Assembly (NCBI GenBank): GCA_949128115.1
Contig: OX421967.1
Coordinates: 26,676,635 to 26,740,634, forward strand
DNA from: Anaspis maculata
Lineage: Eukaryota > Arthropoda > Insecta > Coleoptera > Scraptiidae
DNA: 64,000 bases
Reading direction: 5' to 3'
Shown: one piece after another, positions 20,127-32,235 of the stretch
Position numbering within the stretch: the first letter of the stretch is position 1
Layout: every line of letters starts with the position of its first letter
Notes under the pieces: generated by a model
Databases searched by the model: none
What the model was told of the DNA's origin: nothing
The model's input: only the letters and a program-made list of their open reading frames with translations
Position numbers and translations under genes: made by a program

Positions 20127-20699
20127 ATTAACTCTTTTTCACGGTTGGAGTTAGAGACGTCAAAAACTAAGCATTTTCAATAACAAGCTATCAAAATTAC
20201 AACACAGTCAAAAAAACACTCCACAAAAGATTATCTGGCAGATTGAAATTATCACTTACTCACACATAAAATTGAAAATTCTTTTACAAAATGCATATGA
20301 CCATCAGACCTCAGCAAGGCCCAATTTTTGTTTTGTTTTTTCAAAGGACGTTAGAACCGACACGAGTTCTCAAGCCATTCTTTATCAAAACATCTTTATC
20401 TGACTAAATTTAAAAAGTTTTTTTTGCTCCGCAATCGAATTTGCTTGGTCATTATTTTGGACAAGGCCAACTGGCCTCAACCTCACTGACCTGAGTCTAA
20501 AAGCAGCATGACAACCTATGTGACACACGTGGGTTCATAATTTGTTCTTCTGACATCCGTGCTGTCAGTGTCAGATTCTAAATGTTTACAGCATTTACAA
20601 AGATTTCTTATCGGGGAAAATTTCACGAGGATAAAATAGTGCATTGAAACAAAAATAAACTAAAAAAAACAAAAACAATACCAGGTTGCAGTGAAACTC

Positions 20700-21480
20700 G
20701 TGGATATCCTATCGGAGAAGACTGAAGTCTGTCACAGTCGCATTACAATTGCAAACCATCAAAAGCTGACAAGCATAGGATAAATTCCACAAAAACTGAA
20801 ATCTGACCAAAAAGTCATTTCTAACATTAGGGTATTCGAGATCAAATGCCACTTATCACTTGAATCACCAGAACCATGGTCACCAAAAACGGTAAAGTGT
20901 ACCAAAGTGGAACTAGTGGAAGTGGAATTTGTTGAACACATTCTGTTGAAATGTTGAGAAAGTTGACTGAAACCTGTCACAGTGACATTGAAAAGCACAA
21001 AAAACTGTCAAAATGTGACTGAAAATGTCTGAAGTCGTCACGCATTTTTGACCAAAAAGTCATTTCAACCATTACAATGTGTTAAATACAACATGAAGCC
21101 ATGTATATCAGACGAGAAATGTCGAACGAAACACTTAGCCTGAAAATCTATTCAAATGTAGGTAACCATGAAACAAATTGAAACCAGTAAAAAAAAATAC
21201 TGGAATACACTAGAATGAGTCAAAATATCACTAATGATAACTCAAATCTGTGACAATTTTTCCGAAAACGCTAAAACCAGCAAAATAATATTTAGAATTA
21301 GGTACTCAAATCAGTCACGCGATGTGCATTTGAAAAATTCATAAATTAAGGTAAAATGCCAACAGAAAAGACTATAATCTCACAGTTGCATTTCCAACAG
21401 CCACGATCTGCCAAACCTGCGTTTTAAAACTAGTGATATGCTACCAAAATAACATTTTAAACGACTAAAATCTGAACAAA
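20700..21480 (+). repeat. Diverged tandem-like repeats
   Basis: The pair GACTGAA(G/A)(T/C)CTGTCACAGT and GACCAAAAAGTCATTTC recurs about 242-244 bp apart (20722/20966 and 20808/21050). A fainter third occurrence lies near 21365. This looks like an old tandem duplication. The remainder of 20127-22122 is AT-rich with no gene; about 21750-21790 is CT-rich. Confidence 0.45.
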
Positions 21481-22122
21481 GCGCTATTTATACATATATC
21501 TCGACATATATACCAATAAAATGTATCAAGTGTTAGGTACATGTTGATGTTGTGATTATGCTCGTGATTATGTCAAAAATCAACAGGCATATTTAAACTT
21601 GAAATGTCAAAAATCATAATTAATCACTGAAAATATCATCAGAAACGATGAAAAACGTCACTTAAAATTACACAAAATACGTTAAATTAGCTGCGTTTAT
21701 TTTATCATCTGAACTGAGAATTCTCACTTCAATTGATAGTTGTGTCTCTCTCCCTCTCATGCAATTCTCGCTTTTTCTCTCTCTAACTGAGGTGATATTA
21801 TCTGAGATTTCGTGTAAAAGGAATACAGCTAGTGTCAATCAAACACTTGAAAATGGCGTCACAATGGCGTTCAAAACCACAAAAATTTGCCAGATTTGAG
21901 TGAATTATTGAGATCGGCCAAACTCACTGAAAATCAACTGCGAAAAAGCATTGGTCGCACTAGAGCATCAACCAATGAGACTCGACTTTGAATTTTGACC
22001 AATCGTGTGAATGCGATACAGGGTCATTAAGTCGACCGAACGCGACCTTTGTAACCACGGAAATGACTGTGTCAAATCTCCCATAAAACTATTAATATTT
22101 GACAAACAAAACAAAATCTCTA

Positions 22123-22283
22123 AAGCCCGATTCATATGGCGGCGAATGGCGAACTACTGATGCGAATTCGCAGAAAAGTGTTGTTCCTATTGGCCAAATC
22201 CAAATGACTGTCAGAAATTAACCAGTATAGGAACAGGATTCGCAATTCGCGATTCGCGATTGGTCGCTATATGAATCGGGCTT
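22123..22283. mobile_element. 161-bp foldback MITE (AAGCCCGATTCATAT ends)
   Basis: AAGCCCGATTCATAT at 22123 is exactly mirrored by ATATGAATCGGGCTT ending 22283. Further pairing involves GGCGAATGGCGAA and GGAACA blocks. It is non-coding. Confidence 0.8.
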
Positions 22284-23089
22284 ACAAAAAATATTTATCA
22301 TGACAAATTGCTGATGCAATGTCACATATATTCAAATCAAACCTGAATCAGAGTAATACGACGAATCAAACAAATAAATGTATTCAGTAAAATAAACTAA
22401 AAACTTCCAGCATTCTGAAAATAAGATGTAGGTAGATAATGCCTGGATACGTATAGTGAACTGAAAACGACGACCAAAATATACAATCACATTATCATCC
22501 CAACAAATCTAGATGACCAACGGCGCAATTTCAAGTCAGATGGCGTAAAGTTGTGCCGACGAAAACTCGTTAAATACAGCGGCCTGATTGGCCGATACCG
22601 GTAGTTTTTGCACTGTTGTCATGGTAATGCAATGCGACACAATTTCGAATGTAAGTAGGGCTTGCAATTTGGCCCTTGGAGCTCGTTTTCCAACGAGTCT
22701 GAGATACGCTCAGTGTGAAGTTGAGATTACTGAAAAGGAACACAACAATGCCAAATCTCGTATAGCGTCAGATCTACGATCTCGTCAGAAAATTTACGGC
22801 TTTTTTCCATTCGAGTAAGATACAAAAATTGACATTTTCCATAATATTTCCAACACAAATCTCAATTTCCAAAACTTACTCTGATGAAAAAAAAAACGTG
22901 AAATTGATCATACACTCGTGATATCGCAATGTGATTTCGAACTTCAATCCTGGAATACCGTGAATTGAAGAACCCTAAGAAAGGGCGAAACACGTGCGGG
23001 TGGGAAACAGGTACGGAAGTCTGACAATGCGAAGTTTGGTATTGTTGTCCTTGCCCAGCCAGTTGATTCGAGTAAAAGCCATTCATATA
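22284..23089. other. Intronic stretch without recognised features
   Basis: AT-rich in the first half, mixed composition later. A 76-codon frame at 22588-22818 has no recognisable domain. Nothing supportable was found. Confidence 0.4.
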
Positions 23090-24166
23090 CAGGGTGGCCC
23101 AACGAAAACAAAACAGAGGGGTTTTCGGGCATTTCACATAATTTTTTGGAAAAAAGCTTAGACAGGTCGATTTTATATCGAGGGGGACATCTGAAACATA
23201 TATTGACAAATTTCTATCTTCAGCCCCCTCACCCCTACCCACCTCAACTTTAGAATTTCAAATGACATCATCTACTTTGCGATACATCAAATCAAAGAGA
23301 ATCAAATTCTTTTTCTGAAAAAAATATTTTCAAAACTTTCAACCCCACCCCCCATCTTCCTAAATTTCTCTGACTGTCCCATTTTATATCCTCGACCCCT
23401 CAATTCTCTTCAATTTAATCAGCGTCATTCTAAATAGCATCTAAGGAAAAAAATTTGGTGGAGAAAAGTGTTACCCAAATTCACCCCTTTCCTCTCCTCC
23501 ACCCCAATTTCAAAACCCAACAGACACCACCTACTTTGTGATACATCGAATAAAAGGAAATTGATTTTTCTTTCTGAAAACAATTTTTTTGAAATTTTCA
23601 ACCCCTCTCCTATTAAATTGAACATTCGGAGTATTTTAGGGGGAAAGGGGGCTTTTTGAAAATTCTTAAAATATTTTATTCAGGAAGCAAATTCAATTCC
23701 CTTCGATTTGATGTATCACAAAGTAGGTAGTGCCATTTTAGATTTTGAAGTTGAGGTGGGGGAGTGAAGGGGTGAATTTGGGTGGCACTTTTTACACAGA
23801 AAATCTTCTCCCTCGATGCTGTGCAGGATGACGTTGACTGAACTGAAGAGAATTGAGAGATCAAAAATATTACATTAGAAACTCTGACAATTTTAGGAAA
23901 AAGGGGGGTGGGGTTGAAAATTATAGAAATATTTTTTCAGAAAGAGAATTTAATTCTCTTCAATTTGATGTATCGCAAAGTGGGTGGTGTCATTTGAAAC
24001 TTCGAAGTTTGGGCGGGTGGGGGTGAGGGGGCTAAAGATAGAAATCCGTCAATGTATGTTTCAGATGTCCCCCTCAATATAAAAATCGACCTGTTCGAGC
24101 TTTTTAAAAAAAAATGAGGTGATATGCCTGAAAACTTCTCTGTTTTGTTTTCGTTGGGCCACCCTG
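23090..24166. mobile_element. 1.08-kb CAGGGTG foldback element (a)
   Basis: CAGGGTGGCCCAACGAAAAC at 23090 is mirrored exactly by its complement ending at 24166, and TATA flanks both tips. Each arm contains two direct copies of a roughly 120-bp unit (with ATGTATC(G/A)CAAAGT and a CCACCCC-type C-rich block), so the four units run forward, forward, reverse, reverse about a centre near 23628. It has no ORF of significance. The TATA flanks agree with TA target choice of the Tc1/mariner superfamily. Confidence 0.85.
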
Positions 24167-24384
24167 TATATGCCGTTCACGTTTTAAATTCAGTAGAATG
24201 ACTTTTTGGAGCAAAAATAAAGTGACAAGCTGGGGGGCTAAGGCTAGGGCTGGTTGGCACTTGCAAAGTTTTGGTGCGAAACTATCAGCGGCCATCAGCC
24301 GTATTCTCCTAGAGTTCCAGCTTGTCACTTTAATTTTGGTTCAAAAAGTCAATCTACTGAATTAAAAAAGTGTACAGGATATAT
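24167..24384 (+). mobile_element. MITE family A, copy 3 (variant ends)
   Basis: It abuts foldback (a) directly. The core and inner arms match copies 2 and 4. Its outer left end reads TATATGCCGTTCACGTTTTA instead of ATCCCATACACTTTC, while its right end keeps a GTGTACAGGATATA form. The variant left end matches the ends of the element at 60321-60925, linking the two families. Confidence 0.8.
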
Positions 24385-26209
24385 ATTCAATTCACGGGAA
24401 AGCTGATTTACTTTGCATAATATTTACTTGATAATAATAATTTTGAATCAGATACATACAACTTCTCCGTACATCTTGGAATCCCGGAAGAATTCTTTTG
24501 TACCAGCCAGTTTTGTCTCGGTGAAGTTAGGGACATTGACATTGTATAAATAAATAAAAACAGTGCTGAAAAAAACTGGGTCATAAACGAGAAAAAATTC
24601 AGATTGTCTTCACGTCGTCTAGAAATAAATACGTCTAGAATGTACTCGGATTTGGAAGAGTACCAAAGCCCATAATTAGTTGTAATGAGTAACGTTTTAT
24701 ATTTAGCCTTATACTTTATACCTACTTACTTAGGTAGATACGAGTTGCAATATTGGTGCTGAACCATCCACATTTCGAATCCTTAATTTTTCTTCTTGCT
24801 CTTCTTCTTTCGTTGTTGTACTGGAAAAGAAGCTTGCTTTCTGCTAATTATAATGAATTTTTGCATTATTTTCTTAAAGAAAGAAAAATAAAATAGACAT
24901 TGTCTACCTATGCTGAGTGAATCAGGAATCATTCAAGTGATGGTCGCAAAAATTAGGTCATAAGTATCTGCGTGTCATGCAGTTCAAAATTCCCAGATAA
25001 GTTTAATAAACAAAAATCGCGGTGCACTTTTTGTCCTTCGTTTTTTCACCGCTCAACCAAATATTTTCATATTTTTGCATTATTAAGTAAGTCGTAGTTA
25101 TCATCAATTTATCATTCACCAATTAATCTCGCATCACCAATACATTCCGATTTGTCAATAATAATTATCGCTCATACTAATTCGATATACAATTTTTCAA
25201 TATTTTTGCATCGAAAACAATGAAATTTTGAACGATCAAAATGTCATTTGCACTTCTGATGCGCTTTCATTGTCATTTTTTTTTAATCTTTGTTATTGTT
25301 TTATTATTTATTGTTGCATATGTCCGCGATGCACCGGTTCAAAGGCCGCTATAATTAACAACTATTAACTATTAAGTACACATTGTAATCAAAAGAGCGT
25401 TCTCGTCTCGCGGATAAAAGCTGGGTTTTATTGTCGTGTAGTAATTATAGAAATTCCATTAATGTTATTTGGAGTAAATGACAATAACAATATAATAAGT
25501 ACAACGATTGTTGAACATTTTTATCCAATACCTACATAATATATAAAAAAATATAGTTTGCACTTTTTTTATTGATTCAATTCGTTTATTAACTGATGAT
25601 TTCAGAAGGAAGTTAAATTAGGAATTACAGGACCGTACCTGTGTTGTTTTGATGAACCGTGGCGACGTTTCCGCGAGACGTCTAATTTTACCCGCACGTC
25701 AAACATCACAGCTTTTTTCCCTAGCAACCGATGGCAGCAGAAGCAGCGGCGATTTTTTTTTTCATACAACACCGCCAACTAGTTTTATGGGGAACGAAGT
25801 CAAGGACGTTGGGTGGTGAAACAACCCGTTAATGAATTTTCTCATGGTCGCGCGTATGCGAATAACTAAACGAAAAGAAAAAAAGCTATAAGAACATCGG
25901 GGCAAAAAAAAAGAACGAAACGTGATTGGGGGTTATTATCGTCATTTTATCATTACGTAATAATCGCAATTACCAACCACGAGGCTCTGTGCGATGTGTG
26001 TATGGGTGTGTGTGTATGTATATGTATGCTGGAAGGACAAGTCAGCTGTTTTACATGTCGTTGCGGAAAATGCGAGAGCTTTAATGGTTCATTAGACGGA
26101 TACCAGATCGAATGCTAAGTACGGCCAGGGCGGGACTTGAACATTTCTGGGGGGCTCCGATCAACAGGCCTTTGCCTGACAACATCCCGTTTTAAAAATC
26201 GGGTCATAA
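24385..26209. other. Intronic stretch with no repeats seen
   Basis: AT-rich, with a more GC-rich islet at about 25630-25760 and TG-rich sequence at about 25995-26030. No exon, repeat or element could be supported. As one of the few repeat-poor parts of the intron it is a reasonable place for regulatory sequence, which is inference. Confidence 0.35.
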
Positions 26210-26915
26210 GACAAATTTTTTGGGAGCTCTCGGTCCATGAGACAAGTTTGAAATTTTTGAAAAAGGCCAAAATTCATCTCTTTCGAGACTTCTTTGATAT
26301 AATTTTAGGAATGAAAAACGATTCTAACATGATTTTTTACTTAGGTTTCGAATCTGTCCACAAAATTTTTCAATGGTACATCGCTTACAGGGTGAAACAT
26401 CGGAAAAAAATTCTCAAATCGTACAACCTGTAATTAAGGATGGAAATCGATTCCGTCTTCCATCCTGTTTACAAATTTACGTGTTTGTTGTGTTGATACA
26501 TAAGCTATAAAGACTTTTATATAAGCTGTATATGGATTTAACAGTTTATGTACTTAATTTGACACTTGTCAAAATAACCTCAAAAACTACAACATTTTCA
26601 CAATTTGTACTGGAACAAACACGTAAAATGTTGTACAACACTCGTGGCTTGTTACACAAGATATTTTCCGACACTCAGCCTCTTACAGAACTCGGGCTGC
26701 GCCCTCGTTCGCTCGTTCTGCAAATTTCGGCTTCGTGTCTGAAAACCACTTATGTAACAGCCATCTCGTATCGTAAACTACTAATATATCACACTTAGTT
26801 GGTTAGTCAACAAAACGCCTGTGGAAAAATTGATAAATTTTGGTTCTTTTTGAAAATTTCAAACTTGTCTTATAGACCGAAAGCCCCCAAAAATTTTGTC
26901 TCACGTCCAAATTTT
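26210..26915. repeat. Inverted repeat pair around a CpG-rich spacer
   Basis: 26210-26290 (GAGACAAGTTTGAAATTTTT) pairs with 26830-26910 in inverted orientation. Between them, about 26690-26770 has a CpG-rich palindromic motif (CTCGTTCGCTCG). Open frames here have no recognised product. Confidence 0.6.
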
Positions 26916-26961
26916 TGATTAAGGAGCTGTTTCCACACAAAATCCTGTTGGTTTCATTCAT

Positions 26962-27176
26962 GTACAGTTGGGAGCGAAATGATTCATACGGCACCGCTAG
27001 GAAGTCGGCTGGATTTCAGAAATGTCAGCTACTTGGATCGTTCTTAAATGCCAGTTTTGATTAGAGATTGGTCGTAATCAAAACTGGCATTCAAGAACGA
27101 TCCAAGCAGCTAACATGTCTGAAATCCAGCCAATTTCCCAGCGGTGCCGTATGAATCATTTCGCTCCCAACTGTAC
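26962..27176. mobile_element. Near-perfect Tc1-like hairpin MITE (215 bp)
   Basis: Two arms of about 102 bp differ at only a handful of positions and are separated by an approximately 11-base loop near 27069. The tips read TA-CAGTTGGGAGCGAAATG on both sides; TA followed by CAGT is the typical edge of Tc1-type elements. The close match between arms suggests a recent or gene-converted copy. Confidence 0.85.
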
Positions 27177-27594
27177 CTTATGACGTTAATTTTTGGCCAT
27201 TTTTTCGAAAACTGACAGGATCAAATCAGCCTAAAGCTCCCGGTATGACATGTAAGACAAAGCCATTTTCAACAACCTTATCAACGCACATTAGACTTAC
27301 AGGGTTAAAATCATGTTCCTTATGACGTAAGTTTTGAGACACCAGCTCCCTGTCCATAGCCAGATAAGCAAAATTTCAAATACTTAGAGAATTTTCAAGA
27401 TTTCTTGATGCGTTCAGAAAATATCAGCGGTTGAAATTCTGCTTGCGAAATGGTGATGCGTTAATTTTGCGGGGAAGTGTAGATGAAAATTTGACAATAC
27501 TTGTTTTATCCCAAGAAAAAATTCACTTCATATGTCAAAAGTTATCCGGGGTATGGACACTTCTGATATGAACACCCTGTAGTTCGGTACTATA

Positions 27595-28839
27595 CAGGGG
27601 GGTCCAGGTTTTAGTCGACAAACTTTGCAGGCTGATAGAGAATGAAACAAGAAGTCGACTCACCCCAAAAAGTACATATCTAAAATGCATATTAAAAAAG
27701 TTACAGGCCTTCAAAGTTGCAGAAAAAAATAGTTTTTTTCTTGATAACTTTTGAACAGCTTGACCGATGTCGCTCAAATTTTGCACATATGGGTAACAAA
27801 CACGTCTCCAGTTATTTCTTGAATTTTTTTTTGCCAGAATGACGCAGTGCCGTAGATATGGGTGGGTACTAACCCTCTTACCCCCCTGCTTTCTACGCCA
27901 CTGAATATTTTGGAAAACTGTTGAAAGTATTGAATTCGGCGTTCAATTCTGAAGAGAAAATTGGCGTGTTATTGCTACATGTGGAGCAGCGGTTTCGGAG
28001 ATAGTTGTGTTTAAAGGTTCAAAAACACCGAATTACGCAAATGTTTCAAAATTCGAGCAAGCTTTGATCCATCAACTTTCAACTTTTTTTTCAATTTAAA
28101 GTTTATTGATCCATAATTTAGCTCGAGAAATTGAAAATTGATCGTGAAAATTCATAATTTCAGCAACAATTAAATATTCAAAAGGTAGGTACCTATTCAC
28201 TTACTGATAGTTGGGAAGTTTAGTAAGAACAAGAACCAGGGGCCTTTTGTTTCTTATTCGTCACGTTACTGAAATTATGAATTCTCACAACCAATTTTCA
28301 ATTTCTCATGAGCTAAATTATGGATCAATAAACTTTCAATTGAAAAAAGAGTTGAAAGTTGATGGATCAAAGCTTGCTCGAATTTTGAAACATTTGCGTA
28401 ATTCGGTGTCTTTGAACCTCTAAACACAAATATCTCCGCAACCGCTGCTTCAAATGTAGCAATAACACGCCAATTTTCTCTTCAGAATTGAACGCCAAAC
28501 TAAATACTTTTAACGGTTTGCCAAAATATCCAGTGGCGTAGAAAGTAGGGGGGTAAGAGGGTTAGTACCCCCCATATCTACAACACTGCGTCATTCTGAC
28601 AAAAAAACATTTCAAGAAATCACTGGAGACGTGTTTGTAAACCATATGTGCAAAATTTGAGCGACATCGGTCAAGCTGTTCAAAAGTTATCAAGAAAAAA
28701 ACAATTTTTTTCTGCAACTTTGAAGGCCTGTAACTTTTTTAATATGCATTTTAGATAGGTATTTTTTGGGGTGAGTCGACTTCTTTTTTCATCCTCTATC
28801 AGCTTGCAAAGTTTGTCGACTAAAACCTGGACCACCCTG
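27595..28839. mobile_element. 1.25-kb CAGGGTG foldback element (b)
   Basis: Its tips are CAGGGGGGTCCAGGTTTTAG and a complement ending CCACCCTG, with TATA on both outer sides. The halves meet near 28217. Both arms carry a small CAGTGGCGTAG-type hairpin (about 27846-27903 and 28530-28585). The same family occurs at 53990-54959, where only one arm has that hairpin, and truncated at 36236-37060. A lone CACCCTG end lies just upstream at about 27573. No coding capacity. Confidence 0.85.
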
Positions 28840-28860
28840 TATAGTGGCATTATTTATTAC

Positions 28861-29363
28861 TAGAGAGCGGATTTATATTTTTTTACATGTTCTTTTCGCT
28901 AAGTTGGATGCAACTGTCGACTTGCAGCTTGACGTTTTCATCTACAAGGAACCTAAATACCTAGTTTCATTTCGCATATAATTTATTATTTTGACTTTTT
29001 ACCGCATACAAATTGATAATCCATATAATCGCATATTTAGTCCATATTCTTGCACATAACTGAATAGTTGTCACTATTTTGGCCATTTCATCTTTATGTG
29101 CGAGAAAATCACAATGTTTTGATTTCAAGGAAAAAATAATTTGAAATTTTCAAAGAGAAAATTATTTTTTTACTTTGATGGTCAAAGTTGGTTGGTTGGT
29201 TTTACATGTAAATGTTGTATTTTTCACCATTCTTGCAGCTTATATCACATATTTACTCACATAAATTGCTCTATTAGAACATTTTTACCGCATATTTTGA
29301 TACTTTTCAAGCGCATATAAACTGCATATTTTGGACTTTTTTACCGCATATAAATCCGCTCTA
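28861..29363. mobile_element. Mutator-like non-autonomous element with 10-bp TSD
   Basis: TAGAGCGGATTTATAT at 28861 is mirrored exactly by its complement ending at 29363. TATTTATTAC is present immediately outside on both sides (28851-28860 and 29364-29373). A 9-11 bp target duplication is typical of Mutator-like elements. The subterminal motif TTTTACCGCATA recurs at about 29001, 29285 and 29341, as transposase binding sites often do. There is no transposase ORF. Confidence 0.8.
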
Positions 29364-29373
29364 TATTTATTAC

Positions 29374-31829
29374 CTACCAATATATCTGGGTAAATTAGAG
29401 CCAAACTAGTCAAAGGCACAACGACTATCAGGTGAAAGTAAAAGTATTCATAGATGCCTGCCTGCATTCAATAGACGGTACCAACCGAGATTATAGTCGG
29501 TTTTTTCAAGTAGACCCTTATCATTATGTCAAATTCGTAGGCGTGCAGATTATTATGCAGTATGACGCCATGTCAAATGATTTATTCCGGTGTTGCCAAT
29601 ACGACTGTAATCACCAATCCTCAACAATAATTGCTTTCTAGATGAAAACTTATCAAAACTCTTTAATTATAGTTTCCAGTGTTCACAAGTTATTTTATCT
29701 TGTATGCAATTTGCATTTTTTTTTTTTTTAAAAAAAGAAAGTTGAATACGACGGCAATATGGAAGAGGTTCATTAATAAAATCATTGCTTTCCGAGTGAC
29801 ATGTGAATCATTTTGATACTGGCAAGTCAAAAGTGAGAAAACTATTTATACGCATCGGATATCAGCAAAAAATACCAACCTAGGCCTTGACCAAGGTTGA
29901 ACAAACTTTCAGGAGCTTTTTTATTACGAAATCAGGCAAGCAACTACTAAAGTTTCGATTAAATGGATAAATACTCAGGTATCCACCGCAAACTTGTCCA
30001 ATAGCATTTCATAACAATTCTCTATATTTCCATAGAGTGGATCGAACTGATAAGCTGCTAGAAAAAAAAAACTAATACTCCTAGGCAACTATTACAAAAA
30101 TATATAGCTTTTGGTACCCATGCTTTGAAGTCGTGAAGTGTTGATGCTTTTTTAGACGCATCTGTCACCTCTCTGTACGCATCTGACACTTTTCTGTAAT
30201 CATTTGTCACTATTTTAGCCGCAAAATACAGCTTGGCGTTTCGTTTCACAGCGTACCAGATATGGGCCTTTTTAATCAAAAATTGTCAGAATGACAGAGC
30301 AATAGATGCCACATTCCAAAATAAATAGCTTTGAGATTAATCTGCGATAAGGCTGGAGTTGGATTGGTGGAATTAGGCGTTTCAGAATCAATTCCAGCGG
30401 ATTTATTCGTAGATAAAAGTCAACTATTTAGGTCATTTTCCAAAGCTATACAACAAGGGTTTACAAAATGATCATCAAAACATATTCGAAATCGAAAAAC
30501 AAAATCAGATTTCAAAAAAATTATTTTTGAATTGAGGAAACGTTTTAATGATTAGTTCGTAATACCTAAATGATGAATTTCAGTCCAAGTCTTCATTTGT
30601 CGTATTGTAGATATTTTCTCATGTAACCCTCAAATGGACTTGCCGATAAAGCAATCTACCGGTGTGATGGAAGCTCTGTGGGGCATTTGCTTCAGCGACA
30701 CTCATCCGGCTCGAAGGACCATCAATGGGCAGACGGTGCGTGGGCTTTTCGCGCCAAGAATGGATGAAAGAAAAACAAAAAATTTACAATAGAGCGCTGG
30801 AAGAGAAAAGCGAAAAAATGGCATGCCTCTCCGAGTTAAATAGGTGCGAAACCGGGCCAGTCGACGCTGGCGTCAGAGTGAATCGAGTGGGCTCCATATC
30901 TTGGTCAGTGGTGACCTTGATGGCGGCCCCGACTGACCCAAACACTGACCCCTCCATGCAATTGCAAGTAATTGCACTTGAACGTGATCTACGGTTTTCT
31001 ACACCCTACATAACCGCGCGATGCACTCGCACTCACACACACACACACACACACGAGTCTTCAAACTTGCGCGACGTCGACCGTATTTCTCGTTTTTTAC
31101 TCTCGAAGATTATTTTTTTGCCATTTTATCCCGAACCGCGATGGGTTCATGAGAAACCGTATGTTCGCAAAATACATTAACATTATGCACAGGTCAATAC
31201 GACTGTCCGTGAACCTGCCACAATATATAAAAAGTCCGCGCTTCGCATACTTAAGGTGCACTTAAAAATAGGATATCTGTACAGGGTTAGCCATGAGAGA
31301 CTACCCGTTTGGAGATTCAAACAGAATCTGTGCAAAAAACTGGATGATTTCTTCGCTGGAGGAACCACTATGCCAATGGGTATTCATTGGATATACTCGT
31401 ATTACAAGCTTGTTAAAAGTCATTATTTTTAAGCCATACTAAATTGTTATTTCAATCATAACAGCTCTGATGCAAGACACGCCATTTAACAAATAATGCC
31501 CTTCTACCTCACAAAGCTATACTTTCCAAAAGGCCTGCTTCAAAACCCGCAAGCTACTTGACCATTAGTTTCATACCTCAGGTCCAGGCTGATTTTAAAG
31601 TCAAGCATGAGGCGTATAAAATGTTGGAGGCACCACGGGCGTTAAGTACATAACGTCCACGGCCGGCGTACATCCCCCGAGCCATCGACCATAACGATAA
31701 AATTCAAACCCCTCTAGGAGATTTCTCTCCGAGATATTGAAAGAACTGTGAGATTTTCTTTAATGATTCTTTCCCAAAGGTCACTTCAAATCGGTCCCCT
31801 AAAATTTTCTGATTATTTAATATCTTACA
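29374..31829. other. Intronic stretch without recognised features
   Basis: About 29710-29735 is a T15/A7 homopolymer block. About 30630-31160 is more GC-rich and includes (AC)n at 31031-31052; its 151-codon frame reads through that microsatellite as Thr-His repeats and is not believable. A 48-codon frame starting at about 30633 also has no match I know. Nothing else found. Confidence 0.4.
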
Positions 31830-32165
31830 CAAAGTGTGACATGTAACTTTTCGTTTCCGAACGGAACAAACATTTGAGTTTTTTATTTTTTCAACACTTG
31901 ATTATTCAAAAAAATTAATAAATTGATTAGTGAAATCATTTTGTATTGCAGTAAGATGGCTTTGACTTCTACTGTCAACTTGAAAGCTGTAAGAATTACC
32001 TTCAGTTTTTAAGTGGACAGTTGAAGTCAAAGCCAACTTACTGCGAAGCAAAATTATTCCACTGATCATTTTATTGATTTATTACAAAACATTGAAAAAC
32101 ATCACTAAACAATTTTTGTTCTCAACCAAAAGTTTCCCTTCCGTGACATTTCACGGCTCAGCTTT
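31830..32165. repeat. Foldback repeat, about 170-bp clear core
   Basis: 31917-31980 (TGCAGTAAGATGGCTTTGAC) pairs inversely with 32012-32083. Weaker pairing can be followed out to about 31830 and 32160. It is non-coding. Confidence 0.65.
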
Positions 32166-32235
32166 TCCACATCTATATACAAGCTAGGCTATGCATCATT
32201 TTGCGGTTTCCTTAGTACATACAGAGTGCTTAAAA

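Noticed and set aside
30725..31180. 151-codon plus-strand ORF
   Set aside because: It reads through an (AC)n microsatellite as Thr-His repeats and has no domain or splice context.
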